64,000 nt of DNA, from positions 3,499,381-3,563,380 of the forward strand of contig NZ_CP045994.1 of the NCBI RefSeq assembly GCF_016899425.1, read 5' to 3'. This document shows positions 40,333 through 51,161 of this stretch, in pieces. Each line of letters starts with the position of its first letter. The stretch's first letter is position 1. This DNA is from Burkholderia sp. MS389 (lineage in GTDB: Bacteria; Pseudomonadota; Gammaproteobacteria; Burkholderiales; Burkholderiaceae). A program made the translations under genes and the position numbers. The notes beneath the pieces were generated by a model. The model ran no database searches, was not told the origin of the DNA, and saw only the letters and a program-made list of their open reading frames with translations.

Positions 40333-40632
40333 TTACTCGATCACCTTCGGCACGAGATAGAGGCCGTCCTGGACGGCCGGCGCCGGACGCTGGTTGTCGT
40401 CGCGATCGACGACTTCCGTCACGGCGTCGTCGCGCAGGCGCTGCGCGACTTCCTGGATCTGTTCGATCGGGTGGGCGAGCGGCGCGATGCCGGCGGTGTC
40501 GACCGCCTGCATCTGTTCGACGAGGCCGAAGAATTCATTGAGCTGGCCGAGCATGTGCTCGGCGTCGGCGTCGGCCATTTCGAGTCGCGCCAGGTGCGCG
40601 ATGCGTTTCACATCGGTCAGGGTCAGGGCCAT
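40333..40632 (-). CDS. gatC: Asp/Glu-tRNA amidotransferase subunit C
   Basis: A 99-residue helper subunit that stabilises GatA on GatB. The N-terminal [19 protein letters not shown] and the C-terminal [18 protein letters not shown] match the family. It is the first gene of gatCAB, with the promoter in the gap shared with divergent mreB. Confidence 0.95.
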   Translation of the reverse strand: MALTLTDVKRIAHLARLEMADADAEHMLGQLNEFFGLVEQMQAVDTAGIAPLAHPIEQIQEVAQRLRDDAVTEVVDRDDNQRPAPAVQDGLYLVPKVIE

Positions 40633-40999
40633 GCGATCACCGGAAAAACAAGGCTGCGCAGTGCATCGACGACAGCACTGCGGCGGGGGGTTGGAGGGTG
40701 CGATCCCACCCTCAAAAATCGGGGCCGAAGCGGCAAAAATACCGCCCGTTTCGATTCAAATACCGAGAAATTATAAGGTATCATTACGCGTTCGACCCAA
40801 ACCCGGCAGCCTTTTCCCGCACCGTTTCGCCCTGTTTCGGCAAGCCGTGCGTGCTTCGTGCGATCCCCGGTAGACATCACTCGCAGCTTCGTGCGCCGCG
40901 GCGGCCGCTTCCGCCACGCTTCCCGAGGCTGTTATTTTTTCCGCTGCCGCCCTCAGCGCTCGCTATGCAGGGCCGGCCCAGAGCGAAACAGGATTCTGA
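40633..40999. other. divergent promoter region of gatCAB and mreBCD
   Basis: A minus-strand TATAAT at 40770-40775 is a good -10 for gatC; the matching -35 (TTGGGT at 40795-40800) is weak and 19 bases away. I do not see an equally clear sigma70 site for mreB, although AT content rises between 40735 and 40790. No gene or RNA was found. Confidence 0.5.
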
Positions 41000-42043
<1,044 letters not shown>

Positions 42044-42181
42044 TCGCCGAGTGATCGCCTAAGCAGTCCCGTTTGATATGACGCACCCGCGGCGTGGCCG
42101 GATCGCTCGTTCAGAACGAACCGCCGCGCCGTTTGCGCGTCTGAGCATTATTTAACCGATCACACGCGCCCGGCGCCGACC

Positions 42182-43258
42182 ATGGAATACAGTCCGCCGC
42201 CCCTCTTCAAGCAAGGTCCGCCCGCGCTCGCGCGGCTCATCTTCTTCGTCGCCCTCGCCATCGCGCTCCTCGTGTCGGACGCGCGCTTCAGCACGCTCGA
42301 AATCGTGCGCGGCGTGCTCGGCACCGTGCTCTACCCGCTGCAACGCGCGGCGCTCGTGCCGCGCGACCTGTTCATGGGCGCGGCCGACATCGCCGTTACC
42401 GGCGCGTCGCTGCGCCACGAGAACGACGATCTGCGCAAGCGCAACCTGCAATTGTCCACGCAGGCCAACCAGGCCGCCGTGCTCACGCAGGAAAACGCGC
42501 ACCTGCGCGCGGTGCTCGAACTGCGCCAGCACATCGCGACGCAATCGACGCCGGTCGAGATCCAGTACGACACGAGCGATCCCTTCACGCAGAAGATCGT
42601 GGTCGGCCAAGGCTCGCAGCAAGGCATCCAGGACGGCTCGCCCGTCGTCAGCGAGGACGGCGTGATCGGTCAGGTCACGCGCGTGTTCCCGCTGCAATCC
42701 GAAGTCACGCTGGTCACCGACCGCGATCTCGCGATCCCCGTGCAGGTGCTGCGCACCGGCCTGCGCAGCGTGATCTACGGCACGCCGAAGGGCGATTCGC
42801 TCGACCTGCGCTTCGTGCCGACGAGCGCGGATCTCGTCGCCGGCGACGAGCTCGTCACGAGCGGCCTCGACGGCGTCTATCCGCCCGGCCTGCCGGTCGC
42901 GAAGGTCGTGCGCGTCGACAAGCTCGCCGATACCGCGTTCGCCCGCGTGACCTGCGCACCGGTCGCGGCCGTGCGCGGCGCGCGCCAGATGCTCGTGCTG
43001 CATTACCGGAACGACATCCCGCCGCGCCCGGCCGAGCTTGATCCCGCGACCGAGAAGAACGCGAAGGGCAAGAAGGGCGCGAAAGCCGCCGCGAAGAGCG
43101 ACAAAGCGGAGAAAACCGACAAGGCCGACGCGAACGCGAAGCCGGCCGCCGCGGCCCAGCCCGGCGCAAAGCCGGCGCCCGCGGCGCCTGCCGCGCCGGC
43201 CCAACCGGCCGCCGCGCCCGCGAAGCCCGCCGCCGGGCAATCAGGAGCCCAGCGATGA
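42182..43258 (+). CDS. mreC: rod shape-determining protein MreC
   Basis: A 358-residue protein with one membrane helix (about residues 18-36), a periplasmic coiled coil (about 75-115) and the MreC beta-domain (VVGQGSQQGIQDGSPVV). Residues after about 280 are a Lys/Ala/Pro tail (from RPAELDPATEKNAKGKKGAK onward), low-complexity and likely disordered. MreC links MreB to PBP2 and RodA. It lies 138 bases after mreB and overlaps mreD by 4. Confidence 0.95.
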   Translation: MEYSPPPLFKQGPPALARLIFFVALAIALLVSDARFSTLEIVRGVLGTVLYPLQRAALVPRDLFMGAADIAVTGASLRHENDDLRKRNLQLSTQANQAAVLTQENAHLRAVLELRQHIATQSTPVEIQYDTSDPFTQKIVVGQGSQQGIQDGSPVVSEDGVIGQVTRVFPLQSEVTLVTDRDLAIPVQVLRTGLRSVIYGTPKGDSLDLRFVPTSADLVAGDELVTSGLDGVYPPGLPVAKVVRVDKLADTAFARVTCAPVAAVRGARQMLVLHYRNDIPPRPAELDPATEKNAKGKKGAKAAAKSDKAEKTDKADANAKPAAAAQPGAKPAPAAPAAPAQPAAAPAKPAAGQSGAQR

Positions 43259-43767
43259 ACCGCCCGCAATACATCCTGCAGCCGGTCAATCCGTATTTCA
43301 TCGTCTTCAGCCTCGCCGCCGCGTTCCTGCTGAACCTGATGCCGTGGGGCCGCCTGCCCGGCGTGCCCGACTTCGTCGCGCTCGTGCTGCTCTTCTGGAA
43401 CATCCATCAACCGCGCAAGGTCGGGATGGGCGTCGCGTTCGCGCTCGGCATCCTGATGGACGTGCACGACGCGGGGCTGCTCGGCGAGCACGCGCTCGCC
43501 TATACGCTGCTGTCGTACGGCGCGATCACGATCCACCGCCGCGTGCTGTGGATGCCGATCGGCGTGCAGGTGCTGTACGTCACGCCGCTGCTCGTCGCCG
43601 CGCAGCTCGTGCCGTTCGTGATCCGCCTGCTGATGGGCGCCGCGTTCCCCGGCTGGCGCTATCTGGTCGACGGTTTCGTCGAAGCCGCGCTGTGGCCGAT
43701 CGCGAGCCACCTGCTGCTGATGCCGCAACGCCGCCCGGTCGACCCGGACGATACGCGACCGATCTGA
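43255..43767 (+). CDS. mreD: rod shape-determining protein MreD
   Basis: A 170-residue membrane protein with about five to six helices (for example YFIVFSLAAAFLLNLMPWG, DFVALVLLFWN, and GVAFALGILMDVHDAGLLG). The ATG overlaps the mreC stop as ATGA, so translation is coupled. It is part of the elongasome with MreC. The C-terminal QRRPVDPDDTRPI is polar and cytoplasmic. Confidence 0.93.
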   Translation: MNRPQYILQPVNPYFIVFSLAAAFLLNLMPWGRLPGVPDFVALVLLFWNIHQPRKVGMGVAFALGILMDVHDAGLLGEHALAYTLLSYGAITIHRRVLWMPIGVQVLYVTPLLVAAQLVPFVIRLLMGAAFPGWRYLVDGFVEAALWPIASHLLLMPQRRPVDPDDTRPI

Positions 43768-43868
43768 GCCGGACCGACCTTGAATACCCGCCGCCCCCAC
43801 GCCCGCCGCGCGACGCGCTCCGGGGCGGCACCTCGCCCGCGCCCGCGCGCGGGCCAGATTGCCCTTAA

Positions 43869-46148
43869 ATGACCGAATTCAACGACACCCAACAGCAGCT
43901 CTCGAGGTTCCGCCTGCGCGTCGCGGCGGCGGGCGTGTTCGTGTTCGTCTGCTTCGGGCTGCTCGCGAGCCGCTTCTTCTACCTGCAGCTGATGCAGCAC
44001 GGCAAATACGCGCTGCAGGCCGAGGAAAACCGCATCTCCGTCGCGCCGATCGTGCCGAACCGCGGGATCATCACCGACCGCAACGGCGTGATCCTCGCGA
44101 AGAACTACTCGGCGTACACGCTCGAGATCACGCCGTCGAAGCTCGACGACACGCTCGACAACACGATCGACAAGCTGTCCGAGATCATCCCGATCGACGC
44201 ACGCGACCGCCGCCGCTTCAAGAAGCTGCAGGAAGACTCGAAGAACTTCGAGAGCCTGCCGATCCGCACGCGGCTCACCGACGCGGAAGTCGCGCGCTTC
44301 ACCGCGCAGCGTTTCCGCTTCCCCGGCGTCGACGTGCGCGCGCGGCTGTTCCGTCAGTACCCGCTCGGCATGACGGCCGCGCACGTGATCGGCTATATCG
44401 GCCGGATCTCGAAGCGCGACCAGGATCGCATCGACGCGATGAGCGACGACAACGACAGCGACCAGGAGCACTACGATCCGCGCCGCGACGCGAACAACTA
44501 CAAGGGCACCGACTACATCGGCAAGATCGGCGTCGAGCAGAGCTACGAAACCGAGCTGCACGGGCTGACGGGTTTCGAGGAAGTCGAGGTGACGGCCGGC
44601 GGCCGGCCGGTGCGCACGCTGTCGCGCACGCAGGCGACGCCCGGCAACAACCTCGTGCTGTCGCTCGACATCGGGCTGCAGCAGGTCGCCGAGCAGGCGT
44701 TCGCCGGCAAGCGCGGCGCGCTCGTCGCGATCGAGCCGAAGACGGGCGACGTGCTCGCGTTCGTGTCGTCGCCAAGCTTCGACCCGAACTCGTTCGTCGA
44801 CGGCATCGACCAGCAGACCTGGGACGAGCTGAACAACTCGCCCGACAAGCCGCTGCTGAACCGCCCGCTGCACGGCACCTACCCGCCCGGCTCGACGTAC
44901 AAGCCGTTCATGGCGCTCGCCGGCCTGACGCTCGGCAAGCGCACGCCGGGCTGGGGCTTCCAGGATCCCGGCTACTTCACGTTCGGCGGCCACACGTTCC
45001 GCAACGACGTGCGCTCGGGCCAGGGCTGGGTCGACATGAACAAGGCGATCATGGTGTCGAACGACACCTACTTCTACATGCTCGCGCGCGACCTCGGCGT
45101 GAACGCGATCGCGAACTTCATGAAGCCGTTCGGCTTCGGCCAGATCACCGGGATCGACATCCAGGGCGAGGCGCGCGGGATCCTGCCGTCGACCGACTGG
45201 AAGAAGAAGGCGTTCAAGAAAGCGGCGCAGCAGAAGTGGTTCGACGGCGAGACGATCAGCCTCGGGATCGGCCAGGGCTACAACTCGTTCACGATCCTGC
45301 AGCTCGCGCACGCCACGGCGACGCTCGCGAACAACGGCGTCGTGATGAAGCCTCACCTCGTGAAGGAAGTCGAGGATCCGATCTCGCGTGCGCGCCACCT
45401 GACCGTGCCGAAGGAAAGCGACGTGATCCCGCTCAAGGCGGCCGACATCGACGTCGTGAAGCGCGGGATGGAGAACGTGATCGAGAACCCGTCCGGCACC
45501 GCGTACAAGGTGTTCCGCGGCGTGCCGTACCTCGCGGCCGGCAAGACCGGGACCGCGCAGGTGTTCTCGCTGCAGGGCTCGAACTACAAGGGCCACCTGC
45601 TCGCCGAGCACCTGCGCGACCACGCGCTGTTCATCGCGTACGCGCCGGTCGACCATCCGCAGATCGCCATTGCGCTGGTCGTCGAGAACGGCGGCTGGGG
45701 CGCGCAGGCCGCCGGCCCGATCGCGCGGCGCGTGCTCGACTACTACCTCGTCGAGCGCCAGAACCCGAAGAACGAAGCCGCGGCCGTGGCCGCCGCGGCG
45801 TCGGCCACCGAGCCGGTGAGCGCGCCGGTGGTCGGCGACACGTCGAAGCCCGCCACGATCGCGGCCGGCTTCACCGCGCTGCCGCAGCCGGTCGTGCCGT
45901 CGGCGGCCAGCGCGGCCGATGCGGCATCGGGGGCGTCGGATGCCTCGGGGCCGGCTAGCGCCAGCGCCACCGCGCCGGCCGACGCGAGCGCCGCGGCGCC
46001 GATGGCCGCGAGCCTGCCGCCGATCCGGCGCCCGCACCGGCCGCGCCGGCCCGCCAGCGACGCGCAGCCGGTCGTCGCCACGCCGCGGGACGACAACCAC
46101 CGCGCAACGGCCCCCGCGAAAGCGGCGGACGCCGGCACCGCTCATTAA
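43869..46148 (+). CDS. mrdA: penicillin-binding protein 2 (elongasome transpeptidase)
   Basis: A 759-residue class B PBP. One N-terminal helix (about residues 18-37) anchors it, followed by the pedestal and the transpeptidase domain, with S342-T-Y-K345 (active site), S397-N-D399 and K559-T-G (KTGTAQ). The C-terminal 130 or so residues (from about 635) are an Ala/Ser/Pro-rich tail, not needed by the family; in Burkholderia such tails are plausible but of unknown function. It crosslinks lateral-wall peptidoglycan with RodA, encoded 11 bases downstream. Confidence 0.96.
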   Translation: MTEFNDTQQQLSRFRLRVAAAGVFVFVCFGLLASRFFYLQLMQHGKYALQAEENRISVAPIVPNRGIITDRNGVILAKNYSAYTLEITPSKLDDTLDNTIDKLSEIIPIDARDRRRFKKLQEDSKNFESLPIRTRLTDAEVARFTAQRFRFPGVDVRARLFRQYPLGMTAAHVIGYIGRISKRDQDRIDAMSDDNDSDQEHYDPRRDANNYKGTDYIGKIGVEQSYETELHGLTGFEEVEVTAGGRPVRTLSRTQATPGNNLVLSLDIGLQQVAEQAFAGKRGALVAIEPKTGDVLAFVSSPSFDPNSFVDGIDQQTWDELNNSPDKPLLNRPLHGTYPPGSTYKPFMALAGLTLGKRTPGWGFQDPGYFTFGGHTFRNDVRSGQGWVDMNKAIMVSNDTYFYMLARDLGVNAIANFMKPFGFGQITGIDIQGEARGILPSTDWKKKAFKKAAQQKWFDGETISLGIGQGYNSFTILQLAHATATLANNGVVMKPHLVKEVEDPISRARHLTVPKESDVIPLKAADIDVVKRGMENVIENPSGTAYKVFRGVPYLAAGKTGTAQVFSLQGSNYKGHLLAEHLRDHALFIAYAPVDHPQIAIALVVENGGWGAQAAGPIARRVLDYYLVERQNPKNEAAAVAAAASATEPVSAPVVGDTSKPATIAAGFTALPQPVVPSAASAADAASGASDASGPASASATAPADASAAAPMAASLPPIRRPHRPRRPASDAQPVVATPRDDNHRATAPAKAADAGTAH

Positions 46149-46159
46149 CGGAGAAAGGC

Positions 46160-47308
46160 ATGCAATTCGACAAGCGCGCCTGGCTCGACAAGATCAAGCA
46201 GATGTTCGCGGGCTTCGACCGCCCGCTCGCCCTCATCGTGTTCCTGCTGCTGTGCGTCGGCATCGTCACGCTGTACAGCGCGTCGATCGACGTGCCGGGC
46301 CGCGTCGAGGACCAGTTGCGCAACATTCTGCTGACGTTCGTGCTGATGTGGGTGATCGCCAACATCCCGCCGACCACGCTGATGCGCTTCGCGGTCCCGC
46401 TCTATACGTTCGGGGTCGCGCTGCTGATTGCCGTCGCGCTGTTCGGGATGACCAAGAAGGGCGCGAAGCGCTGGCTGAACGTCGGCGTCGTGATCCAGCC
46501 GTCGGAAATCCTGAAGATCGCGACGCCGCTGATGCTCGCGTGGTACTACCAGCGCCGCGAAGGCGGGCTGCGCTGGTACGACTTCGTCGCCGCGTTCGGG
46601 ATCCTGATGGTGCCGGTCGGGCTGATCGCGAAGCAGCCCGACCTCGGCACGGGCCTGCTCGTGTTCGCGGCCGGCTTCTTCGTGATCTATCTCGCCGGCC
46701 TGTCGTTCAAGCTGATCGTGCCCGTGCTCGTCGCGGGCGTGATCGCGGTCGGCTCGATCGCCGTGTTCGAGGAACGCATCTGCCAGCCCGAAGTGCAGTG
46801 GCCGCTGATGCACGACTACCAGAAGCACCGTGTGTGCACACTGCTCGACCCCACGTCCGACCCGCTCGGCAAGGGCTTCCACACGATCCAGGCCGTGATC
46901 GCGATCGGCTCGGGCGGCGCGCTCGGCAAGGGCTACCTGAAAGGCACGCAGGCGCACCTCGAATTCATTCCGGAAAAGCACACCGACTTCATCTTCGCGG
47001 TGTTCTCCGAGGAATGGGGGCTCGCCGGCGGGCTCGTGCTGCTGACGCTGTACATGGCGCTGATCGCACGCGGCCTCTACATCGCCGCGCAGGGCGCGAC
47101 GCAGTTCGGCCGGCTGCTCGCGGGCTCGCTCACGCTCGCGTTCTTCGTCTACGCGTTCGTCAACATCGGGATGGTGAGCGGCGTGCTGCCGGTCGTCGGC
47201 GTGCCGCTGCCGTTCATGAGCTACGGCGGCACCGCGCTCACGACGCTCGGCATCGCGATCGGGATGATCATGAGCGTCGGGCGGCAGCGGCGGCTGATGA
47301 AGAGCTGA
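46160..47308 (+). CDS. rodA: peptidoglycan glycosyltransferase RodA
   Basis: A 382-residue SEDS protein with about ten membrane helices. Signatures: LYSASIDVPGRVEDQLRN, KKGAKRWLNVGVVIQPSEI, KQPDLGTGLLVF, EKHTDFIFAVFSEEWGLAGG and SYGGTALTTLGIAIGM. It polymerises lipid II in the elongasome with PBP2. GGAG and AAAGG lie just upstream of the ATG. It ends the mreBCD-mrdA-rodA set and is closed by a strong terminator. Confidence 0.97.
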   Translation: MQFDKRAWLDKIKQMFAGFDRPLALIVFLLLCVGIVTLYSASIDVPGRVEDQLRNILLTFVLMWVIANIPPTTLMRFAVPLYTFGVALLIAVALFGMTKKGAKRWLNVGVVIQPSEILKIATPLMLAWYYQRREGGLRWYDFVAAFGILMVPVGLIAKQPDLGTGLLVFAAGFFVIYLAGLSFKLIVPVLVAGVIAVGSIAVFEERICQPEVQWPLMHDYQKHRVCTLLDPTSDPLGKGFHTIQAVIAIGSGGALGKGYLKGTQAHLEFIPEKHTDFIFAVFSEEWGLAGGLVLLTLYMALIARGLYIAAQGATQFGRLLAGSLTLAFFVYAFVNIGMVSGVLPVVGVPLPFMSYGGTALTTLGIAIGMIMSVGRQRRLMKS

Positions 47309-47334
47309 CCGCGCGGCCTGCCCCGCGACACACG

Positions 47335-47359
47335 AAAACGGCGCCCCGGCGCCGTTTTT
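47335..47359. terminator. bidirectional terminator after rodA
   Basis: AACGGCGCC-CC-GGCGCCGTT with an A-run on the left and T-run on the right, between convergent genes. Confidence 0.85.
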
Positions 47360-47375
47360 CATTGGGCCAGGCCGC

Positions 47376-48131
47376 TTACTGCGGCGGCGCGTACGGCTTG
47401 CCTGGCTGCACCGCGCCGGCGCCCGATGCCGGCGTCGGCGCCTTCAGCCGCGCGCTCAACTCCTTGAATTTCAGCCCGGCCGTCTCGTCGCCCTGCGCGG
47501 CCGCCGCCGCGTAATACGCGCGCGCGATGTTCAGGTTCTGCGCGACGCCGTCGCCGCCGCGCTCGTAGAACGACGCGGTCACGTACTGCGCGACGGGATC
47601 GCCGGCGTCGGCGGCCTGCTTGTACCACGTGAACGCCTGCCGGTTGTCGCGCGGCGTACCGCGCCCGTCGAGGAACTGGTTTGCGAGCGACAGCTCGGCC
47701 TGCACATGCCCCTGCTTCGCGGCCCGCAGGAACCAGCGATGCGCTTCTGCCGGGTTGCGCGCGACGAACTCGCCGTCGTCGAACATCCGGCCGTACACGT
47801 ACTGCGCGTGCGACATGTTCGCGTCCGCCGCGCGCTTGAGCCAGCGCACCCCTTCGTCGATGTTCGCCGTCACGCCTTCGCCCGTCAGCAGCATCATCGC
47901 GTAGTTGAACTGCGCGAGGCGATCGCCGCGCTCGGCCGCATCGTGGAACTGCACGAGCGCCGCGCGATAGTCGCCGGCGTTGTAGTCGGCGACCGCCGAT
48001 TGCGTCTCGCGCGCCGGATCGGGCTTCGCTTGCGGCACGCCCTGCGCGGCGGCCGCCGTCCACACGGCCCACAGCCCGACCATCGCCCCGATCCGCACCC
48101 GCCTGCGGCACGCAGCGTCTGCTCCGTTCAT
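47376..48131 (-). CDS. Sel1-repeat (TPR-like) exported protein
   Basis: A 251-residue protein. After a signal-like N-terminus (about residues 10-31, GAMVGLWAVWTAAAA) come five or so SEL1-type alpha repeats (AQFNYAMMLLTGEGV, AQYVYGRMFDDGEFV, AELSLANQFLDGRGT, AQYVTASFYERGGDGV). Such repeats mediate protein contacts in the envelope. The start at 48131 overlaps the stop of the upstream aldolase gene by four bases, so the two are coupled although no functional link is obvious. The upstream open frame to 48848 is a shadow. Confidence 0.85.
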   Translation of the reverse strand: MNGADAACRRRVRIGAMVGLWAVWTAAAAQGVPQAKPDPARETQSAVADYNAGDYRAALVQFHDAAERGDRLAQFNYAMMLLTGEGVTANIDEGVRWLKRAADANMSHAQYVYGRMFDDGEFVARNPAEAHRWFLRAAKQGHVQAELSLANQFLDGRGTPRDNRQAFTWYKQAADAGDPVAQYVTASFYERGGDGVAQNLNIARAYYAAAAAQGDETAGLKFKELSARLKAPTPASGAGAVQPGKPYAPPQ

Positions 48132-48913
48132 GACCGTACCTCCTGCAACGCCTGCCGCGTCGCGCGCAACAGCCAGCTCACGTCGGCCGATACGGTAATC
48201 ATCCGGTATCCGGCGTCGCGATACTGGCGCGCGGCCGCCGTATCGCCGGCGAAGATGCCGACCGCGACGCCCGCCTGCTTGCCGGCCGCGAGCACGCGCG
48301 CCATCGCGGTTTCGACGTCCGGGTGGCGGATATCGCCGAGATGCCCGAGGCTCGCCGCGAGATCGGCCGGGCCGACGAACAGGCAATCGACGCCGGGCGT
48401 CGCCGCGATCCGCTCGACTTCGTCGACGCCGCGCGCCGATTCGACCTGCACGACCACCGCGACTTGCGCATTCGCCGTCTGCAGGTAGTCGCGGCGCATG
48501 CCGAATGCCGCCGCGCGCACCATGCCGGCCACGCCGCGCAGCCCGTCCGGCGATTCCGGCGACGGGAAGCGCGTGAGCCGCACCGCGTGCGCGGCGTCGT
48601 CGGGCGACTCGATACACGGGAACATCAGCGTGCGCGCGCCGGCGTCGAGCGCGCGCTTCACGAGCCACGGCTCGCGCGCCGGCACGCGCACGACCGGCTC
48701 GCTCGGCAGGTGCGCCGCGGCGATCGCGCGCAGTTGCGATGCCACGTCGCGACTGTCGTTCGGCGCATGCTCCATGTCGATGCAGAGCCAGTCGTAACCG
48801 GCATGCGCGAGCGCTTCCGCGGCCGAGTCGCTGCCGAGCGACAGCCACAGGCCGTACAGCGGCTCGTCACCGTCGCGCAGGCGTTGTTTGAGGGAATTGG
48901 TGAGCGTGCTCAT
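48128..48913 (-). CDS. HpcH/HpaI-family aldolase
   Basis: A 261-residue class II pyruvate aldolase of the HpcH/HpaI family (4-hydroxy-2-oxoheptanedioate or 2-keto-3-deoxyglucarate type). Signatures: DWLCIDMEHAPND, PSEPVVRVP, the metal-binding VVQVESARGVDEVE and the CLFVGPADLAASLG loop. The start at 48913 (MSTLTNSLKQRL) is preferred to an upstream Met whose N-tail is non-family. A 4-base overlap couples it to the Sel1 gene. The substrate is not deducible. Confidence 0.9.
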   Translation of the reverse strand: MSTLTNSLKQRLRDGDEPLYGLWLSLGSDSAAEALAHAGYDWLCIDMEHAPNDSRDVASQLRAIAAAHLPSEPVVRVPAREPWLVKRALDAGARTLMFPCIESPDDAAHAVRLTRFPSPESPDGLRGVAGMVRAAAFGMRRDYLQTANAQVAVVVQVESARGVDEVERIAATPGVDCLFVGPADLAASLGHLGDIRHPDVETAMARVLAAGKQAGVAVGIFAGDTAAARQYRDAGYRMITVSADVSWLLRATRQALQEVRS

Positions 48914-49246
48914 CGATACGGCCTCCGGAACGGAACGGCAATCGAACGGGACAAGCAACAGGCGAAGCGAAACGCGCACCGCCCAAGCAATCGAAGCATG
49001 GCGGCGGCGGCAGACCGCGCGCCGCAGAACGTGAGTCGGACCGGGACGGCCGATCTGACAGCGCGGGCCGCGCGATCGCCCACGCGCGCGTTTTTCGGTG
49101 CCGCACGACGATCATAGCGCGGCGGGGTGCTCGATGCGGGAACAGACGGGGGAAGCCGTACCGGCGCGGGACGGCGGGAGGCGACACCGCCAGGCGCGGT
49201 GACGGGCAGCCCGCGCCGGACGGCGGGGCTGCCGGTGCAGGCAGGA
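48914..49246. other. gene-free region upstream of the aldolase gene
   Basis: 333 bases between the aldolase start and the queD stop, both on the minus strand. I see no protein-like ORF and no convincing terminator for the que operon. Confidence 0.4.
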
Positions 49247-49699
49247 TCAGCGGCCGGACTGGCGCTCGACGTCGGCCCAGCAGTTCGGCGTTTCGTACAA
49301 GCGCACGCGCTCGAGGCGCAGGTTCACGCCGTAGTGCGCGTCGTACACGTTCGCGAGGCGGTCGAACGCGATCGCCGCGAGGTTCTCGACGGTCGGGATC
49401 CGGTCGATCACGACGGTCTTGTGGTCGGCCATCTGCTCGAGGAACGAGCGCACGACGTCGTCGCGCGCATAGACCAGGAACGCGTGGTCCCACTTGCTGA
49501 CGAGGTGCTCCATCGCGAGCGCCTTCACGTCGGCGAAATCCATCACCATGCCGCGGTCGGGCGCGCCCTCGGTATCGACGAGATCGCCGCGCAGCGTGAT
49601 TTCGAGCACGTAGCGATGGCCGTGCAGGTTCCTGCACTGGCTGCGGTGATCGGGAATGCGGTGGCCCGCGTCGAATTCGAGTTTTCGGGTAATCAGCAC
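49247..49699 (-). CDS. queD: 6-carboxytetrahydropterin synthase QueD
   Basis: A 150-residue member of the PTPS family. The catalytic Cys and zinc histidines are in the motif CxxxHGH (CRNLHGH), with another zinc His in FDAGHR. CxxxHGH is the QueD-type signature of enzymes that make CPH4 for preQ0 and queuosine. It lies 18 bases after queE on the minus strand. Length is a little above the E. coli 121 residues, with extra residues in the middle. Confidence 0.93.
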   Translation of the reverse strand: MLITRKLEFDAGHRIPDHRSQCRNLHGHRYVLEITLRGDLVDTEGAPDRGMVMDFADVKALAMEHLVSKWDHAFLVYARDDVVRSFLEQMADHKTVVIDRIPTVENLAAIAFDRLANVYDAHYGVNLRLERVRLYETPNCWADVERQSGR

Positions 49700-49717
49700 G
49701 ATGTCAAAGGCCGTGGC

Positions 49718-50350
49718 TCAGGGAATGTTCAGATATTTGTGGGTCTGCATCGACAGCCGCCACTGCGGATGACGCTTGCACCAGTCGATCGCGAGCTTCG
49801 TGTTGAGGTCGCGCGACGGGCCGTCCATCGGCTGCACGAGAAAATACTCGAAATCGAGCTTCGCGTAGTCGGCGAGCCGCTGGTTGTCCTGCGGCACGAC
49901 GACCTTCAGTTCGTTGCCCTTCGTGACGACGAGCGGCGCATCGGCCTTCGGGCTCACGCAGATCCAGTCGATCGTGTCGAGCACCGGCAGCGAACCATTG
50001 GTCTCGATCGCGATCTCGAAGCCGGCCGCATGCAGCGCGTCGACGAGCGGCTGGTCGAGCTGCAGCATCGGCTCGCCGCCCGTGCAGACGACGAAGCGGT
50101 GCGCTTCGCCGTCCGGCCACAGGCCGGCGATCGTCGCGACGAGCGCGGCGGCATCCTTGAACTTGCCGCCGTTCTCGCCGTCGGTGCCGACGAAATCCGT
50201 ATCGCAGAAGCGGCACACGGCCTCCGCACGATCCTCTTCGCGGCCCGACCACAGGTTGCAGCCGGCGAACCGGCAGAACACGGCCGGCCGGCCCGCATTC
50301 GCGCCCTCGCCCTGCAACGTGTAGAAAATTTCCTTGACCGCGTAAGTCAT
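49718..50350 (-). CDS. queE: 7-carboxy-7-deazaguanine synthase QueE
   Basis: A 210-residue radical SAM enzyme that converts CPH4 to CDG. The cluster cysteines occur as CRFAGC followed after an insertion by CRFCDTDF; the region with the last two cysteines is expanded compared with the canonical CxxxCxxC. QueE of Burkholderia multivorans, with known structure, has the same expanded arrangement. VCTGGEPMLQLD is the SAM-binding GGE motif. It sits between queC and queD. Confidence 0.95.
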   Translation of the reverse strand: MTYAVKEIFYTLQGEGANAGRPAVFCRFAGCNLWSGREEDRAEAVCRFCDTDFVGTDGENGGKFKDAAALVATIAGLWPDGEAHRFVVCTGGEPMLQLDQPLVDALHAAGFEIAIETNGSLPVLDTIDWICVSPKADAPLVVTKGNELKVVVPQDNQRLADYAKLDFEYFLVQPMDGPSRDLNTKLAIDWCKRHPQWRLSMQTHKYLNIP

Positions 50351-50426
50351 CGTGCTTCGTCCGGCTCGCGCCGCTCGTTGTCGATCAGAATCCGTTGTCC
50401 ATCAAGCGCTGCCCGCGCGAGCCGCG

Positions 50427-51161
50427 TCACAGCGGCGCTTCGGTCACCCGCTCGCCCTTCAGGTAGGCCTCGTAGCCGCGCTTGCGCAGCTTGCAGGCCG
50501 GGCATTCGCCGCAGCCGAAGCCCCAGTCGTGCAGCTCCGCACGCTCGCCCACGTAGCACGTGTGCGTCTCGACGCGGATCAGTTCGACGAGCGCGTTGCC
50601 GCCGAGCTGTTCGGCGAGCTGCCAGGTCTGCGCCTTGTCGAGCCACATCAGCGGCGTCTCGAGCACGATGCGCGTATCCATCCCGAGATTCAGCGCGACC
50701 TGCAGCGCCTTCATCGTGTCGTCGCGGCAGTCCGGATAGCCGGAGAAATCGGTCTCGCACATCCCGCCGACCAGCATGCGCAGCCCGCGGCGATAGGCGA
50801 TCGCCGCGGCGATCGTCATGAACATCAGGTTGCGGCCCGGCACGAACGTGTTCGGCAGGCCGTTGGCCGTCGTCTCGATCTCGATCGTGCGCGTCATCGC
50901 GGTATCGCTGATCGCGCCGAGCACCGACAGGTCGATCATGTGATCGTCGCCGAGCCGGTCCGACCACGCCGGAAACTTGCGCTTCAGCGCTTCGCGCACG
51001 CCTTCGCGGCACTCGAGTTCGACGCGATGACGCTGGCCGTAATCGAAGCCGAGCGTCTCGACCGTCTGGTAGCGCTCGAGGGCCCATGCCACGCACGTGG
51101 CGGAGTCCTGCCCGCCGGAAAACAACACGAGCGCGCCGTCTTTAGCGTCTGTCCGAATCAC
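50427..51161 (-). CDS. queC: 7-cyano-7-deazaguanine synthase QueC
   Basis: A 244-residue enzyme converting CDG to preQ0. The PP-loop is [12 protein letters not shown], and the four zinc cysteines occur in [12 protein letters not shown] (three) plus the earlier HTC. The GTG at 51161 ([17 protein letters not shown]) is the start; the upstream in-frame extension is arginine-rich and non-family. It is the first gene of queCED. The fourth enzyme, FolE/QueF, is not in the window. No preQ1 riboswitch pattern was seen upstream. Confidence 0.95.
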   Translation of the reverse strand: MIRTDAKDGALVLFSGGQDSATCVAWALERYQTVETLGFDYGQRHRVELECREGVREALKRKFPAWSDRLGDDHMIDLSVLGAISDTAMTRTIEIETTANGLPNTFVPGRNLMFMTIAAAIAYRRGLRMLVGGMCETDFSGYPDCRDDTMKALQVALNLGMDTRIVLETPLMWLDKAQTWQLAEQLGGNALVELIRVETHTCYVGERAELHDWGFGCGECPACKLRKRGYEAYLKGERVTEAPL

